Of a DNA stretch of 60,860 nucleotides, positions 31,958 to 39,935 are shown piece after piece. The stretch is taken from assembly GCA_002448445.1 (NCBI GenBank), contig DJYC01000030.1:12868-73727 (forward strand). Reading direction: 5' to 3'. The stretch's first letter is position 1. Every line of letters starts with the position of its first letter. The position numbers and the translations under genes were made by a program. This DNA is from Treponema sp. UBA6988. Lineage in GTDB: Bacteria > Spirochaetota > Spirochaetia > Treponematales > Treponemataceae. Below the pieces are notes generated by a model, which was not told the origin of the DNA, did not search any database, and was given only the letters and a program-made list of their open reading frames with translations.

Positions 31958-34228
31958 ATGGCAGTAAAAACTTTTGTAACAGGTTTCCCAAGAATCGGAA
32001 AAAAGCGTGAACTTAAATTTGCAATTGAGTCTTATTTTAAAGGACAAATTTCTGCAACAGAACTGGAAAAAACAGCGGCAAGCCTACGCGAATACGGTTG
32101 GAAAAAACAAAAGCAGGCTGGAATTGATTTTATTCCATCCAATGACTTTTCTTTTTATGACAATGTGCTAGATGCAGCCTTTACCTTTGGCATTGTTCCA
32201 CAAAGATACAAGGCTTTAAATTTAAGCGAACTGGACACATACTTTGCTGCGGCCCACGGCTATCAGGGGGAAAAGGGAGATGTTAAGGCCCTTCCAATGA
32301 AAAAGTGGTTCAACACAAACTATCATTATATTGTACCGGAAATTTCTGATGGTGACAGTTTTGCTTTAAAGAAAGACAATTCTCCCGTCAAAGCCTACAA
32401 GGAAGCAGAAGCACTTGGCATAAAAACCATTCCAACTGTAATAGGCCCCTACACCTTTCTGCGCCTGGCAACATACACAGGAAAAAAATCAGCTGTAAAC
32501 TTTGCAGAAGAAGCAGCAAAGGCTTACGGTGAACTTGCAAAACAACTGTCCGACCTTGGAGCAAAATATATTTCTTTTACAGAACCGGCACTTGTGTTTG
32601 ACGTTAGCGAGGAAGAAAAAAAATTGTTCACGACAATTTATACTTTGCTTCTTGCAGCGGTTAAGGCTAATGCAAAAATCAAGACAATTCTTACAACTTA
32701 TTTTGGCGACATTCGCGACCTTTATGAAGATGCATGCCAGCTTGGTTTTGATGCAATAAACCTGGACTTTATAGAAGGAAGCAAAAGCCTTGAACTTATA
32801 GAAAAAGGATTCCCCAAAGACACCCTTTTGCTTGCAGGTATTGTCTGCGGAAAAAATATCTGGCGTGCAAACTATGCAAAGAAAAATGAACTCATCTCTA
32901 AAATACAAAAAGTTCTTGCTCCAGAAAATCTTGTAATAGGAACTTCATGCTCACTTCTTCATGTGCCCTATACAACTGCAGAAGAAACAAAGCTCGAAGC
33001 AGATGTTATTAAACACTTCTCTTATGCAGAAGAAAAACTTATAGAAATAAAAGAACTTGCAAACCAGAACGAATCCGCGCTTAAAGCAAACAAGGCATTG
33101 TTTGAAGGCCAGCGTGTTCTTCCAAACCAAAATGTCCGCAGTGCAGTAGCTTCCCTTGGCAGTAAAGACTTTGAACGAAAGCCTTCTTTCTACGACCGCG
33201 AAAAAATTCAGCACGAAAACTTTAAGCTTCCTTTGTTCCCCACAACAACAATAGGCTCTTTCCCACAAACAAAAGATGTCCGTGCAAACCGTGCCGCCTA
33301 TAAAAAAGGTTCTATCACACGCGAGCAGTACGTGGAATTCAATCAGAAAAAAATTGCGGAATGCATAAAGCTTCAGGAAGAAATTGGACTTGATGTTCTT
33401 GTCCACGGAGAATTTGAACGCAACGACATGGTTGAATATTTTGGAAGCCAGATGAATGGTTACATTTTTACGCAGAACGGTTGGGTTCAGAGCTATGGCA
33501 CACGCTGTGTAAAACCGCCGGTTGTTTGGGGAGACGTAAGTCGCCGCTCAGCAATGACAGTTGAATGGTCGGTGTTTGCCCAGAAGCAGACAAACAAAAT
33601 CGTAAAGGGAATGCTTACAGGTCCTGTTACAATCCTAAACTGGTCATTCCCACGCGAAGATATTCCGCTCAAGGAACAGGCCTTGCAGATTGGTCTTGCA
33701 ATCCGCGAAGAAGTTTTGGACTTGGAAAAAAACGGAATCAAAATCATCCAGATTGACGAGGCAGCCCTCCGTGAAAAGCTCCCATTGCGCCACGCAGACT
33801 GGCATTCAGAATATCTTGACTGGGCAATTCCTGCATTCCGGCTCGTACACGCAAAGGTTAAGCCAGAAACCCAGATTCATACACACATGTGCTACAGCGA
33901 ATTCAACGACATAATCCGCGACATAGATGCCATGGACGCAGACGTAATTACATTCGAAGCAAGCCGTGCAGACCTAAAGATTTTGGATGCGCTCAAGGCA
34001 GCAAATTTCCGCACAGAAGTAGGCCCCGGTGTTTACGACATTCACTCAGCAAGAATTCCTTCAAAAGAAGAAATTGTAGATGCTCTGGAAAAGATGCTCC
34101 TGCGAGTAGAAAAAACAAAGCTTTGGGTAAATCCAGACTGCGGCCTTAAAACCCGTGGAGAGAAAGAGACTCTTTCCAGCCTAAAAAATCTTGTTGCCGC
34201 CGCAAGGGAGATTCGGAGCAGATATTAA
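31958..34228 (+). CDS. metE: Cobalamin-independent methionine synthase
   Basis: This 756-residue protein has the double-barrel MetE layout. The N-terminal half starts VKTFVTGFPRIGKKRELKFA, and the C-terminal catalytic half has LPLFPTTTIGSFPQTKDVR, GPVTILNWSFPRED and IQIDEAALREKLP. The Zn-binding residues lie in HTHMCYSEF and VNPDCGLKTR. It transfers a methyl group from methyltetrahydrofolate-triglutamate to homocysteine without B12. The Shine-Dalgarno is GAGG. The neighbouring LysR gene and operator suggest regulated expression. Full length, no defects. Confidence 0.97.
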   Translation: MAVKTFVTGFPRIGKKRELKFAIESYFKGQISATELEKTAASLREYGWKKQKQAGIDFIPSNDFSFYDNVLDAAFTFGIVPQRYKALNLSELDTYFAAAHGYQGEKGDVKALPMKKWFNTNYHYIVPEISDGDSFALKKDNSPVKAYKEAEALGIKTIPTVIGPYTFLRLATYTGKKSAVNFAEEAAKAYGELAKQLSDLGAKYISFTEPALVFDVSEEEKKLFTTIYTLLLAAVKANAKIKTILTTYFGDIRDLYEDACQLGFDAINLDFIEGSKSLELIEKGFPKDTLLLAGIVCGKNIWRANYAKKNELISKIQKVLAPENLVIGTSCSLLHVPYTTAEETKLEADVIKHFSYAEEKLIEIKELANQNESALKANKALFEGQRVLPNQNVRSAVASLGSKDFERKPSFYDREKIQHENFKLPLFPTTTIGSFPQTKDVRANRAAYKKGSITREQYVEFNQKKIAECIKLQEEIGLDVLVHGEFERNDMVEYFGSQMNGYIFTQNGWVQSYGTRCVKPPVVWGDVSRRSAMTVEWSVFAQKQTNKIVKGMLTGPVTILNWSFPREDIPLKEQALQIGLAIREEVLDLEKNGIKIIQIDEAALREKLPLRHADWHSEYLDWAIPAFRLVHAKVKPETQIHTHMCYSEFNDIIRDIDAMDADVITFEASRADLKILDALKAANFRTEVGPGVYDIHSARIPSKEEIVDALEKMLLRVEKTKLWVNPDCGLKTRGEKETLSSLKNLVAAAREIRSRY

Positions 34229-34250
34229 AACAGGTATTTAAAAATATATT

Positions 34251-34292
34251 GCAACCCCGGAAAATCTCAAAAATGGAGTGTTTCGGGGTTGC
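34251..34292. terminator. Bidirectional terminator between metE and the Ro-like gene
   Basis: GCAACCCCG (34251-34259) pairs with CGGGGTTGC (34284-34292), extended by GAAA/TTTC. CTTTGTCTTTT follows on the plus strand; AT-rich sequence lies on the other side. It serves both convergent transcripts. Confidence 0.75.
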
Positions 34293-34301
34293 CTTTGTCT
34301 T

Positions 34302-35870
34302 TTATGCTAAAAGTTTGTCAAACTCTGCATAGGGTTCAAGCATTTTTAGCATAAAGTCCTGTGGTGTTACAACTTTAAGGTCGTCTGTAATAACATTTGC
34401 AAAAATATTTGCAGAAGCACCACTTACAAGTTTTACGCCTTTTTCGTTTTGTGTTACCGGAAGATGGGCATTACGCGCTTCAACATTCCAGAAAACTATT
34501 TCGGGAAGCACATAGCCTGCTTTCTCAAATTTTTCCCTGTAATGCTCAAATGTTGAAACTCCTTCGGCACATGCGTCAAATTCCATGTCGGAAACAATCA
34601 AAATGCGTTCAATCATCTCTTCTTTTGGAACTTCACCATTTTTTGCCACTTTAAGGATAAGGTTATAGACCTTACCAATATCAGTGTTTGAACAGTCATT
34701 GAACTTAGAGATAAAGCTTAATTTCTTTTTCAGAGTGTCGGCTTTGTTCGGAATATGAACCAAACGTGGCTCGGAACTGAAAGTGATGAAAGTGTCCTTA
34801 TAAGCACCACCAAGCTGCTCTGCAAAAAGCAGTGCCAGGGATGTGGCGATGTTTATTGCGGCAAAGTCGCCTGTTCCATACATTGAACCAGAACCATCGC
34901 GAACCACAATCGTCTTTGAGTTAAATTTCCTGCGGTCCAAAGCCTTCCAGCTGGCCTCCAAAGGAAGTTCCTCTTCTGCCGTCAATCCATTTCCACCCCA
35001 TGAATTCATAAATGGCGCAACAATCTGATATGGGTACAGGGTCTTTGCATTAAGCGTTACCTTTTCCTTATCAGGAATCACTTCCCCATGGGCAACCTTT
35101 TCTGCCTGTTCAACAAAACTGTTCAGGTATGCCTTGTAGCGTTTCCCATCATTACGCATAAAAGCCTTCCTGTAGCGAAGCATTGCCTGGCTTGGCTGAA
35201 TCGAATAGTCAAAGCTGTAATCTCTGCGGCGAAGCTTGTCTTCAAGAATTTTGATTTCATTACGAAGGGCTGAACACAACTTGCGGTATTCAACAGCCTT
35301 CATGCCAAGGGCTGTCATCAAAATCTTTGCATGCCTAACACTTTCCTTAGAAGATGTGTTGATTGAAGGAAGCCACTTGCCAAGCAGGCTTACACTTCCT
35401 GCACTTTGACAAAGTTTGGTATCCGTTATTGAAGAATTCTCACCTTTTCCCATGGCAGCTTTATCTTTTTCAATCTGTCTTTTAATAAGGGAAATTGCTT
35501 CGTCCTTTGCGGGAGTGTCCATAAGAACAAGAAGGTCATCCCAGCGTCCATATTCCGGGACTGCATAGGCAATCTGTTTTGCTGTTTCTGGATATTCTTT
35601 GGCAAGTTCTTTCAAAAGCACACGGAAGCTCTTGCGCTCGCCAAGTCCACCGCGGACGTTTCTCATGTAAAAAAGAATCTTGATTGCAACAAGTGGATTT
35701 TCTGCATAAGCTTTGGTAAAAAGCCTTTCCAAATCAGAAATGTTCTTTCTCATTCCTCCACACAGAGAGAAAAAGTCTAGGCAAGATGAACCCGAAGACT
35801 TGTAGGCAAGGTCACCATTCTCCGTCTGAGTGCAATTCAATAATTTACCGATTGCTTGCAACGCATTCAT
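34302..35870 (-). CDS. Ro60-like protein: DUF2828/TROVE-like helical domain + vWA (DUF7788)
   Basis: This 522-residue protein has an alpha-helical repeat N-terminal part (about 20-300) with DUF2828 marks: SCLDFFSLCGG, NPLVAIKILFYMRNVRGGLGERKSF, VPEYGRWDDLLVLM and SLLGKWLPS. A C-terminal von Willebrand A domain follows (about 325-520), with the MIDAS motif DGSGSMYG, NTDIGKVYNLILKVAKNG and IVSDMEFDACAEG. The helical-ring plus vWA plan is that of Ro60/Rsr, which binds Y RNAs and misfolded RNAs. The chosen ATG 35870 has GGAGGA upstream; the frame is open further but runs into tRNA-like RNA 2. Its position next to Y-like RNAs and rtcB supports an RNA-surveillance role, which remains inference. Family assignment to DUF2828 is from remembered motifs. 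Confidence 0.82.
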   Translation of the reverse strand: MNALQAIGKLLNCTQTENGDLAYKSSGSSCLDFFSLCGGMRKNISDLERLFTKAYAENPLVAIKILFYMRNVRGGLGERKSFRVLLKELAKEYPETAKQIAYAVPEYGRWDDLLVLMDTPAKDEAISLIKRQIEKDKAAMGKGENSSITDTKLCQSAGSVSLLGKWLPSINTSSKESVRHAKILMTALGMKAVEYRKLCSALRNEIKILEDKLRRRDYSFDYSIQPSQAMLRYRKAFMRNDGKRYKAYLNSFVEQAEKVAHGEVIPDKEKVTLNAKTLYPYQIVAPFMNSWGGNGLTAEEELPLEASWKALDRRKFNSKTIVVRDGSGSMYGTGDFAAINIATSLALLFAEQLGGAYKDTFITFSSEPRLVHIPNKADTLKKKLSFISKFNDCSNTDIGKVYNLILKVAKNGEVPKEEMIERILIVSDMEFDACAEGVSTFEHYREKFEKAGYVLPEIVFWNVEARNAHLPVTQNEKGVKLVSGASANIFANVITDDLKVVTPQDFMLKMLEPYAEFDKLLA

Positions 35871-35891
35871 TTTTTTCCTCCAATAAAATTG

Positions 35892-35974
35892 CCACCAGCA
35901 AACAAGATTCTTAAATGGAATCGAACCATTGTAAACCAATTATTGCTGTTTGAATCTTTAAACTTTGCTGATGG
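35892..35974 (-). ncRNA. tRNA-like small RNA 2
   Basis: The ends CCATCAGCAAA (35974-35964) and TTTGCTGGTGG (35902-35892) pair over 11 bp with one G-U. Inside, AAGATTC and GAATCTT form a 7-bp acceptor-like stem. It encloses a weak D-arm-like stem (AAAC/GTTT) and a perfect T-arm (35914-35930): stem AATGG/CCATT with the canonical TTCGATT loop. No anticodon arm is present. It lies between RNA 1 and the RBS of the Ro-like gene, so it may be a second Y-type RNA or part of one processed precursor. Confidence 0.65.
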
Positions 35975-35979
35975 CACAA

Positions 35980-36089
35980 GGCACACTTTTGTTCCAATGC
36001 TCTTCCAACTGAGCTACAATTTGCCGAAGCAAACTGGTGGGAATCGAACCCACGACACTTGGGTTGGAAAAAGGTTTGCTGTTAGTGCC
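35980..36089 (-). ncRNA. Y-like RNA 1 (YrlA-type): circularly permuted tRNA module on a terminal stem
   Basis: Read on the minus strand, elements come in this order. The 5' stem strand starts GGCAC, then the anticodon-stem 3' strand TTCCAA. A T-arm follows at 36053-36037, with stem GTGGG/CCCAC and loop TTCGATT. The acceptor 3' strand CAGTTTGC, a TTCG tetraloop (36028-36025) and the acceptor 5' strand GCAAATTG come next. Then TA at tRNA positions 8-9, and a D-arm at 36014-35999 with stem GCTC/GAGC and loop AGTTGGAA. It ends with A26, the anticodon-stem 5' strand TTGGAA, and the 3' strand of the terminal stem (AAAAGTGTGCC). The acceptor stem pairs over 8 bp with one G-U. The result is a tRNA fold closed at the acceptor end and open at the anticodon end, as in bacterial Y RNAs. 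Confidence 0.87.
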
Positions 36090-36101
36090 TTTATGTTTTT
36101 T

Positions 36102-36148
36102 ACTTTAACATTTTTGTTTTTCACAATCACGGAAAATTTAGTGCGAAA
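36102..36148 (-). promoter_or_regulatory. Promoter and shared upstream element of the Y-like RNAs
   Basis: A 25-bp element at 36148-36124 (minus strand, core AAATTTTCCGTGATTG preceded by TTTCGCACT) is followed 16 bp later by TAAAGT (36107-36102), a -10-like hexamer. The start point would be near 36095, just before the GGCAC end of RNA 1. The same element at the same spacing precedes rtcB. Confidence 0.7.
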
Positions 36149-36279
36149 GTGAAATGCGTTAGCGCTGTGCAGGGCACCGAAGGTGGCCACCGCAGGCAGA
36201 TATTCTGCCGAGGAGGCTGGAGCGAAAGCGGAACCCGGAACATAGCGACCGCCTGCAAAAAGCAGGCGGGAACGCCCGG
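36149..36279. repeat. Structured repeat downstream of rtcB
   Basis: This contains CGCCTGCAAAAAGCAGGCG (about 36250-36268), a strong hairpin, plus GGAGCGAAAGCGGAACCCGG-type words related to the dispersed repeats. The hairpin may end the rtcB transcript before the separate promoter of the RNAs. Confidence 0.55.
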
Positions 36280-37500
36280 CTAGTCTGCTGCCTTAAAGTT
36301 ATAAATTGGCTTTATGATATTCACAATATCAGCTGTGGGGCCAATATTTTCTACAATATCATCCATTGTTTTATAAGCCATGGGAGCTTCATCCAGAGTT
36401 TCTCTAGAAACAGTAGTTGAATAGATACCATTCATTTCCGCCTTGAAGTCTTCCATGCGTAGCTCCTTTCTTGCCTTGCTACGGCTCATGATTCTGCCAG
36501 CACCGTGGGGAGCCGAACAGTTCCAGTCTTCATTTCCCTTGCCTATGCAGATAAGTGAACCGTCACGCATGTTGATAGGAATCAATAGCTTTTCTCCCTT
36601 CTGCGCACTAACTGCACCCTTACGCAGAATCATATTCTCCGTATCAATGTAGTTGTGAATCGTTGTAAACTGCTCAACAATTTCTTCCCTCTTTAAGCGA
36701 AGTCCTATGGAAATAGAATTTATCATTGCCTTTCTGTTCAGCATGGCAAAGTGCTGCATTATTCTCATGTCGTTGATATAATCATCAAAGAGATAGCCCG
36801 AAACATAAGCCAAATCTTTTGGAACTACAGTTTTTATCTGATGCTTACTTTTGGCAATGCTTTCTTCAATTTCGTTCTCCCTGCCGTCTGCCTTAAGACT
36901 TGCTATCATGGCTTCAATATCGGCCTTTGCCCTTCCATTCAGTTGCTTCCATGCTTCTTCCTGATAGTAATTGGCAATTTCAAGTCCAGCATGGCGGCTT
37001 CCGGAATGAACGACGATGTACAGGTTTCCCTCCTGGTCACGGTCAGCTTCAATAAAATGGTTGCCTCCGCCCAAGGTTCCAAGGCTTAGCTTTGCACGGT
37101 GCTTGTTGTAACTTCCCTTGATTTTATCCCATTCAACTTCCTCAACAAAATCATGCATGAACTTCCGCACGTCAAATCCGCTGGGGATATTTTTCTTGAT
37201 ACTCTTATCAAGCTTAGCTGGATCAAAGTTTCGCGCCGTATCAGAATCCTTGTGAATTACCAAAGTTTCCATTCCGCATCCTATGTCAACGCCAACTAAA
37301 TTCGGAACAATTTTGTCACTTATTGTCATTGTAGTTCCAATTGTACAGCCCGCCCCCGCATGAACGTCGGGCATAAGGCGGATTTTTTCTCCAGAAGTGA
37401 ATTCCTGGTCGCATAGGGTTTGAATCTGCTGCAATGATTTTTCTTCAACAACATCCGTAAAGACTTTTGCAGTGTTAAATTTTCCAGTAACTGTTTTCAT
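36280..37500 (-). CDS. rtcB: RNA-splicing ligase RtcB
   Basis: This 406-residue protein has the RtcB signature set: RLMPDVHAGAGCTIGTT, LVGVDIGCGMETLVI with the metal-binding Cys, LGGGNHFIE, VVHSGSRHAG, and APHGAGRIMSR carrying the guanylylated His. It joins RNA 2',3'-cyclic phosphate or 3'-phosphate ends to 5'-OH using GTP and Mn, in tRNA splicing or RNA repair. AGGAG precedes ATG 37500; longer open-frame starts are rejected. It is followed by two tRNA-like RNAs and a Ro-like gene, comparable to the rsr-yrl-rtcB RNA-repair operons of enterobacteria, but here preceded by WYL regulators instead of RtcR. Confidence 0.95.
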   Translation of the reverse strand: MKTVTGKFNTAKVFTDVVEEKSLQQIQTLCDQEFTSGEKIRLMPDVHAGAGCTIGTTMTISDKIVPNLVGVDIGCGMETLVIHKDSDTARNFDPAKLDKSIKKNIPSGFDVRKFMHDFVEEVEWDKIKGSYNKHRAKLSLGTLGGGNHFIEADRDQEGNLYIVVHSGSRHAGLEIANYYQEEAWKQLNGRAKADIEAMIASLKADGRENEIEESIAKSKHQIKTVVPKDLAYVSGYLFDDYINDMRIMQHFAMLNRKAMINSISIGLRLKREEIVEQFTTIHNYIDTENMILRKGAVSAQKGEKLLIPINMRDGSLICIGKGNEDWNCSAPHGAGRIMSRSKARKELRMEDFKAEMNGIYSTTVSRETLDEAPMAYKTMDDIVENIGPTADIVNIIKPIYNFKAAD

Positions 37501-37517
37501 ATGCTTTCTCCTAAGAC

Positions 37518-37583
37518 AAGATTCCTGCACCCATGCCATGTGATGCAATAATAGTGGCGGCTTCAATCTGCTGTAGGAATCTT
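37518..37583 (-). ncRNA. Structured 5' leader of rtcB
   Basis: AAGATTCCT (37583-37575) and AGGAATCTT (37526-37518) form a perfect 9-bp stem closing about 48 nt, ending 17 bases before the rtcB start. The left part, AAGATTCCTACAGCAGATTG, resembles the start of the acceptor-like region of RNA 2 (AAGATTC, ACAGCAATAATTG), and both end GAATCTTGT. It could be a leader regulatory structure or a third small RNA. Confidence 0.5.
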
Positions 37584-37592
37584 TATGTCTTT

Positions 37593-37639
37593 ACTCTAGC
37601 AGGAAACGATGCGGCAATCACGGAAAATTTGGTGCGAAA
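37593..37639 (-). promoter_or_regulatory. Promoter and shared upstream element of rtcB
   Basis: A 25-bp element at 37639-37615 matches the one before the Y-like RNAs at 24 of 25 positions. It is followed after 16 bp by TAGAGT (37598-37593), a -10-like hexamer, and by the shared word ACATAAAG. It begins one base after the stop of the second WYL regulator gene, the natural candidate for its binding protein. Confidence 0.7.
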
Positions 37640-37640
37640 A

Positions 37641-38582
37641 CTAATTTTCTCCTATCAGTTCCATCTGTCTTGAAATGCGCTCTTTTACTAAATCCACAAA
37701 GCTTTGAGGTTCAAGCACTTTTATCATCGGACCAAAACTCAATACTCGGATGACAAGTTCCGTTTCGTCACGGCTGTCGTAATTTAGGCTTAGCCGGTAC
37801 ACGCCATTTCTTATTTGAACTGCACTTTTTTCAAAATGTGCAAAGGCAAGCATTACCCGCTCAAGAGCCTTTCTTGCATCATATATTTCTATGCTAACGG
37901 AACATCTTCTGCTGCAAGGCAAATCTGTTTCGGCAGATGCAGCCACCCTAAAATCTTCTTTGATTTCACAGTGGACGATTCTTGCAATGTTTAGTGTTGC
38001 CTGGTGATTACGGATTTTTGAGATGATTCGGAATTTGTCATCCTTTTGGGAATATTCAATTTTAAATGGCTGAAGGCAGAATCTGTTAGTCTGTCCCTTC
38101 CGACTAGTGTATTCAATGTATATTTTTTTATTCTGATGAATGGACTTTAATATGGTATGGAAATTTTCAATGTAAGCGGAATCATCATAAGGGTCGCCAT
38201 CCGAATATCTGTCGTAGAGGTAAAAATCATTTTCAGTAAAAAGGGGGTCAACATCAGTCAAATTCTTGTCAAGATGCTCCAACACCTCGTCATCCGCAAA
38301 GAGACGCATCCTTTTGTCACAGCATATTGCCTTGAGCCATCTTTTTTGCAAAAGTGAAAGTGGCATTGTCGGCGTATTTTTTATATTCGTCGTGTAATCT
38401 TTTTTTATGAGCAGCCATTTTTCGCTTTCCAAGGCACTTCCAATCGTAATTACGCTCTCCGGAAAGGCAGATTTTTTTACAATCTCATAAAGGGAATCAG
38501 AATCAAGTTTTTCTTTTTGGGCACAATTGATTATTGAGGCAACCGTATTGTAGTATGCGCTGTATATTTCGCTAAAGAGCAT
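37641..38582 (-). CDS. WYL-domain transcriptional regulator (second of pair)
   Basis: This 313-residue protein has the WYL domain in its middle (about 140-220: IHQNKKIYIEYTSRKGQTNRFCLQPFKIEYSQKDDKFRIIS) and a C-terminal WCX-like extension (ETELVIRVLSFGPMIKVLEPQSFVDLVKERISRQ). The N-terminal part looks helical but lacks a clear HTH. ATG 38582 is preceded by GGAGG and overlaps the upstream WYL gene by 11 bp, so both are co-translated. WYL domains sense nucleotides or nucleic-acid ligands in several characterised regulators. The position directly before rtcB suggests control of the RNA-repair genes. Confidence 0.85.
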   Translation of the reverse strand: MLFSEIYSAYYNTVASIINCAQKEKLDSDSLYEIVKKSAFPESVITIGSALESEKWLLIKKDYTTNIKNTPTMPLSLLQKRWLKAICCDKRMRLFADDEVLEHLDKNLTDVDPLFTENDFYLYDRYSDGDPYDDSAYIENFHTILKSIHQNKKIYIEYTSRKGQTNRFCLQPFKIEYSQKDDKFRIISKIRNHQATLNIARIVHCEIKEDFRVAASAETDLPCSRRCSVSIEIYDARKALERVMLAFAHFEKSAVQIRNGVYRLSLNYDSRDETELVIRVLSFGPMIKVLEPQSFVDLVKERISRQMELIGEN

Positions 38583-39855
38583 TCGTTTCCTCCAAATTTT
38601 TCTGCCTGCCAAAATACAGTTGCTTCATCTTTTTAATGTCGTTATAAAACCTGCGTGTAATTCCGTTGTCGGAGCATTTGAATTCCGTAATCCGGCAGAT
38701 GAAAGTTCTTGCCCAGGGAATTATTTCCATGGCATCAAAAACATCCGCATCAAATTGGACATTATTTTCGTCAAGCCGGGTGACTTTTCCGCAGCGCTTT
38801 TCCCGCAAGAGCCGCTGATAGATAAATTGCTCGTCATCTTCAAAATGAAGGCAGAAGCTGACGTGTTCCGTCTTTGTGTCATTGTGCTTTTTCTTATGCC
38901 TAAGAGCTACACCCCAGATATGCTTTCTTAGGTCTTCAAATTCGGCGCGTTTCTGCTCAAAGCCTGGATAAACTTCGCCAACTTTCATTGTAAGAATATA
39001 ATCAAAACGGAGTGCAAGAAAATATTTTCCGTTGTACCGGTATGCCATAAGATACATGCGTCCATCCTGCGTACTCTGGTAAATCATGAGCGGAAGGACT
39101 TCATTTAATATTGTGCGGTCATTTTTTTCTCGCTTTTGTTCAATAGTAAGGCTGCGGTGCTCTCGTATTGCTTCAAAAACCATTTCGACAAAATCAGATT
39201 CTATCGACGAAGTTATGTAGTGGTGCTTGAACTGAAAAATCTCACTGTCTTTTTGCTCGCCGTCATTCAGCTTGTCAAATAGGAAATTCCCGACGACACC
39301 GCATTGCGCAATTTCCGAAAAGAATGCCAGGGTATCTCCAAGACCTGTCAAGTCTGTCATGGCTTTACGAAAATAAAGCATGGTTTTTCCGTCTTTTTGC
39401 GAAGCGATTAGGCCAAGCCCTTCATATTCTTTAAGTTTTTTTCTGACTGTTGATTCCTCGGGTATTGCATCAGAAGAAAAATCCTTTAGGTAAACATCGC
39501 TTATTTCATCAAGAATCTGGTTCAGGGTCTTTTTTTCACCGTCAAAAAGAATGTCCATAAGCATAAAATGCAGGGAAATGTCAATTGCGGTAAAAGACTT
39601 TGCCTTGAATATCTTGTACAGGGGGTTGTGAATTGTATGCCGTGAATCAATTGAAAGAAAAGACACCTTTCCGTTTTCGTCCGATCTAAATGTCATGTAA
39701 CCGTCAAGGTAATTCTCTAGCCGTCTTTTTTCATCATCGTAAGTGCGGCTGCTTTTGCCATGGAATTTATTGCGTGTTTTAAATCCGTATATATAAAAAT
39801 TCCGTATGTAAGTTCTTAGAGTGTCAATGTTTTTTATCAGTTCTGAATATGCCAT
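38572..39855 (-). CDS. WYL-domain transcriptional regulator (first of pair)
   Basis: This 427-residue protein has an N-terminal region with a wHTH-like segment (about 85-175: TLNQILDEISDVYLKDF ... STVRKKLKEYEGLGLIASQKDG), a WYL domain (about 235-300: IREHRSLTIEQKREKNDRTILNEVLPLMIYQSTQDGRMYLMAYRYNG) and a WCX-like C-terminus. It heads the WYL-WYL-rtcB-RNA-Ro gene set. TATAAT ends nine bases before ATG 39855 and no RBS is seen, so the message may be leaderless. Paired WYL genes of unequal length often form one regulatory complex. Confidence 0.85.
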   Translation of the reverse strand: MAYSELIKNIDTLRTYIRNFYIYGFKTRNKFHGKSSRTYDDEKRRLENYLDGYMTFRSDENGKVSFLSIDSRHTIHNPLYKIFKAKSFTAIDISLHFMLMDILFDGEKKTLNQILDEISDVYLKDFSSDAIPEESTVRKKLKEYEGLGLIASQKDGKTMLYFRKAMTDLTGLGDTLAFFSEIAQCGVVGNFLFDKLNDGEQKDSEIFQFKHHYITSSIESDFVEMVFEAIREHRSLTIEQKREKNDRTILNEVLPLMIYQSTQDGRMYLMAYRYNGKYFLALRFDYILTMKVGEVYPGFEQKRAEFEDLRKHIWGVALRHKKKHNDTKTEHVSFCLHFEDDEQFIYQRLLREKRCGKVTRLDENNVQFDADVFDAMEIIPWARTFICRITEFKCSDNGITRRFYNDIKKMKQLYFGRQKNLEETNAL

Positions 39856-39935
39856 GATTGTTTTATTATATAACTAAGAAGCAATAAAAAACAGAGGAGC
39901 AGGGAGTCATTTTGTATCCGCAGAAATAAAGGATA

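Noticed and set aside
35980..36089. A functional circularly permuted tRNA gene
   Set aside because: The T-, D- and acceptor elements are perfect, but no anticodon loop can be formed, the acceptor ends are joined by a TTCG tetraloop instead of a CCA end or processing sequence, and the genomic context (rtcB, Ro-like gene) matches Y RNAs.
36124..36148. Sigma-54 promoter before the RNAs and rtcB, as in enterobacterial rtc operons
   Set aside because: No TGGCAC-N5-TTGC spacing is present in either copy; a sigma-70-type -10 with an upstream activator-like element fits better.
36400..36425. parS-like palindrome TTTCTAGAGAAA in rtcB
   Set aside because: Lacks the CACGTG centre of parS; coincidental short palindrome in a coding region.
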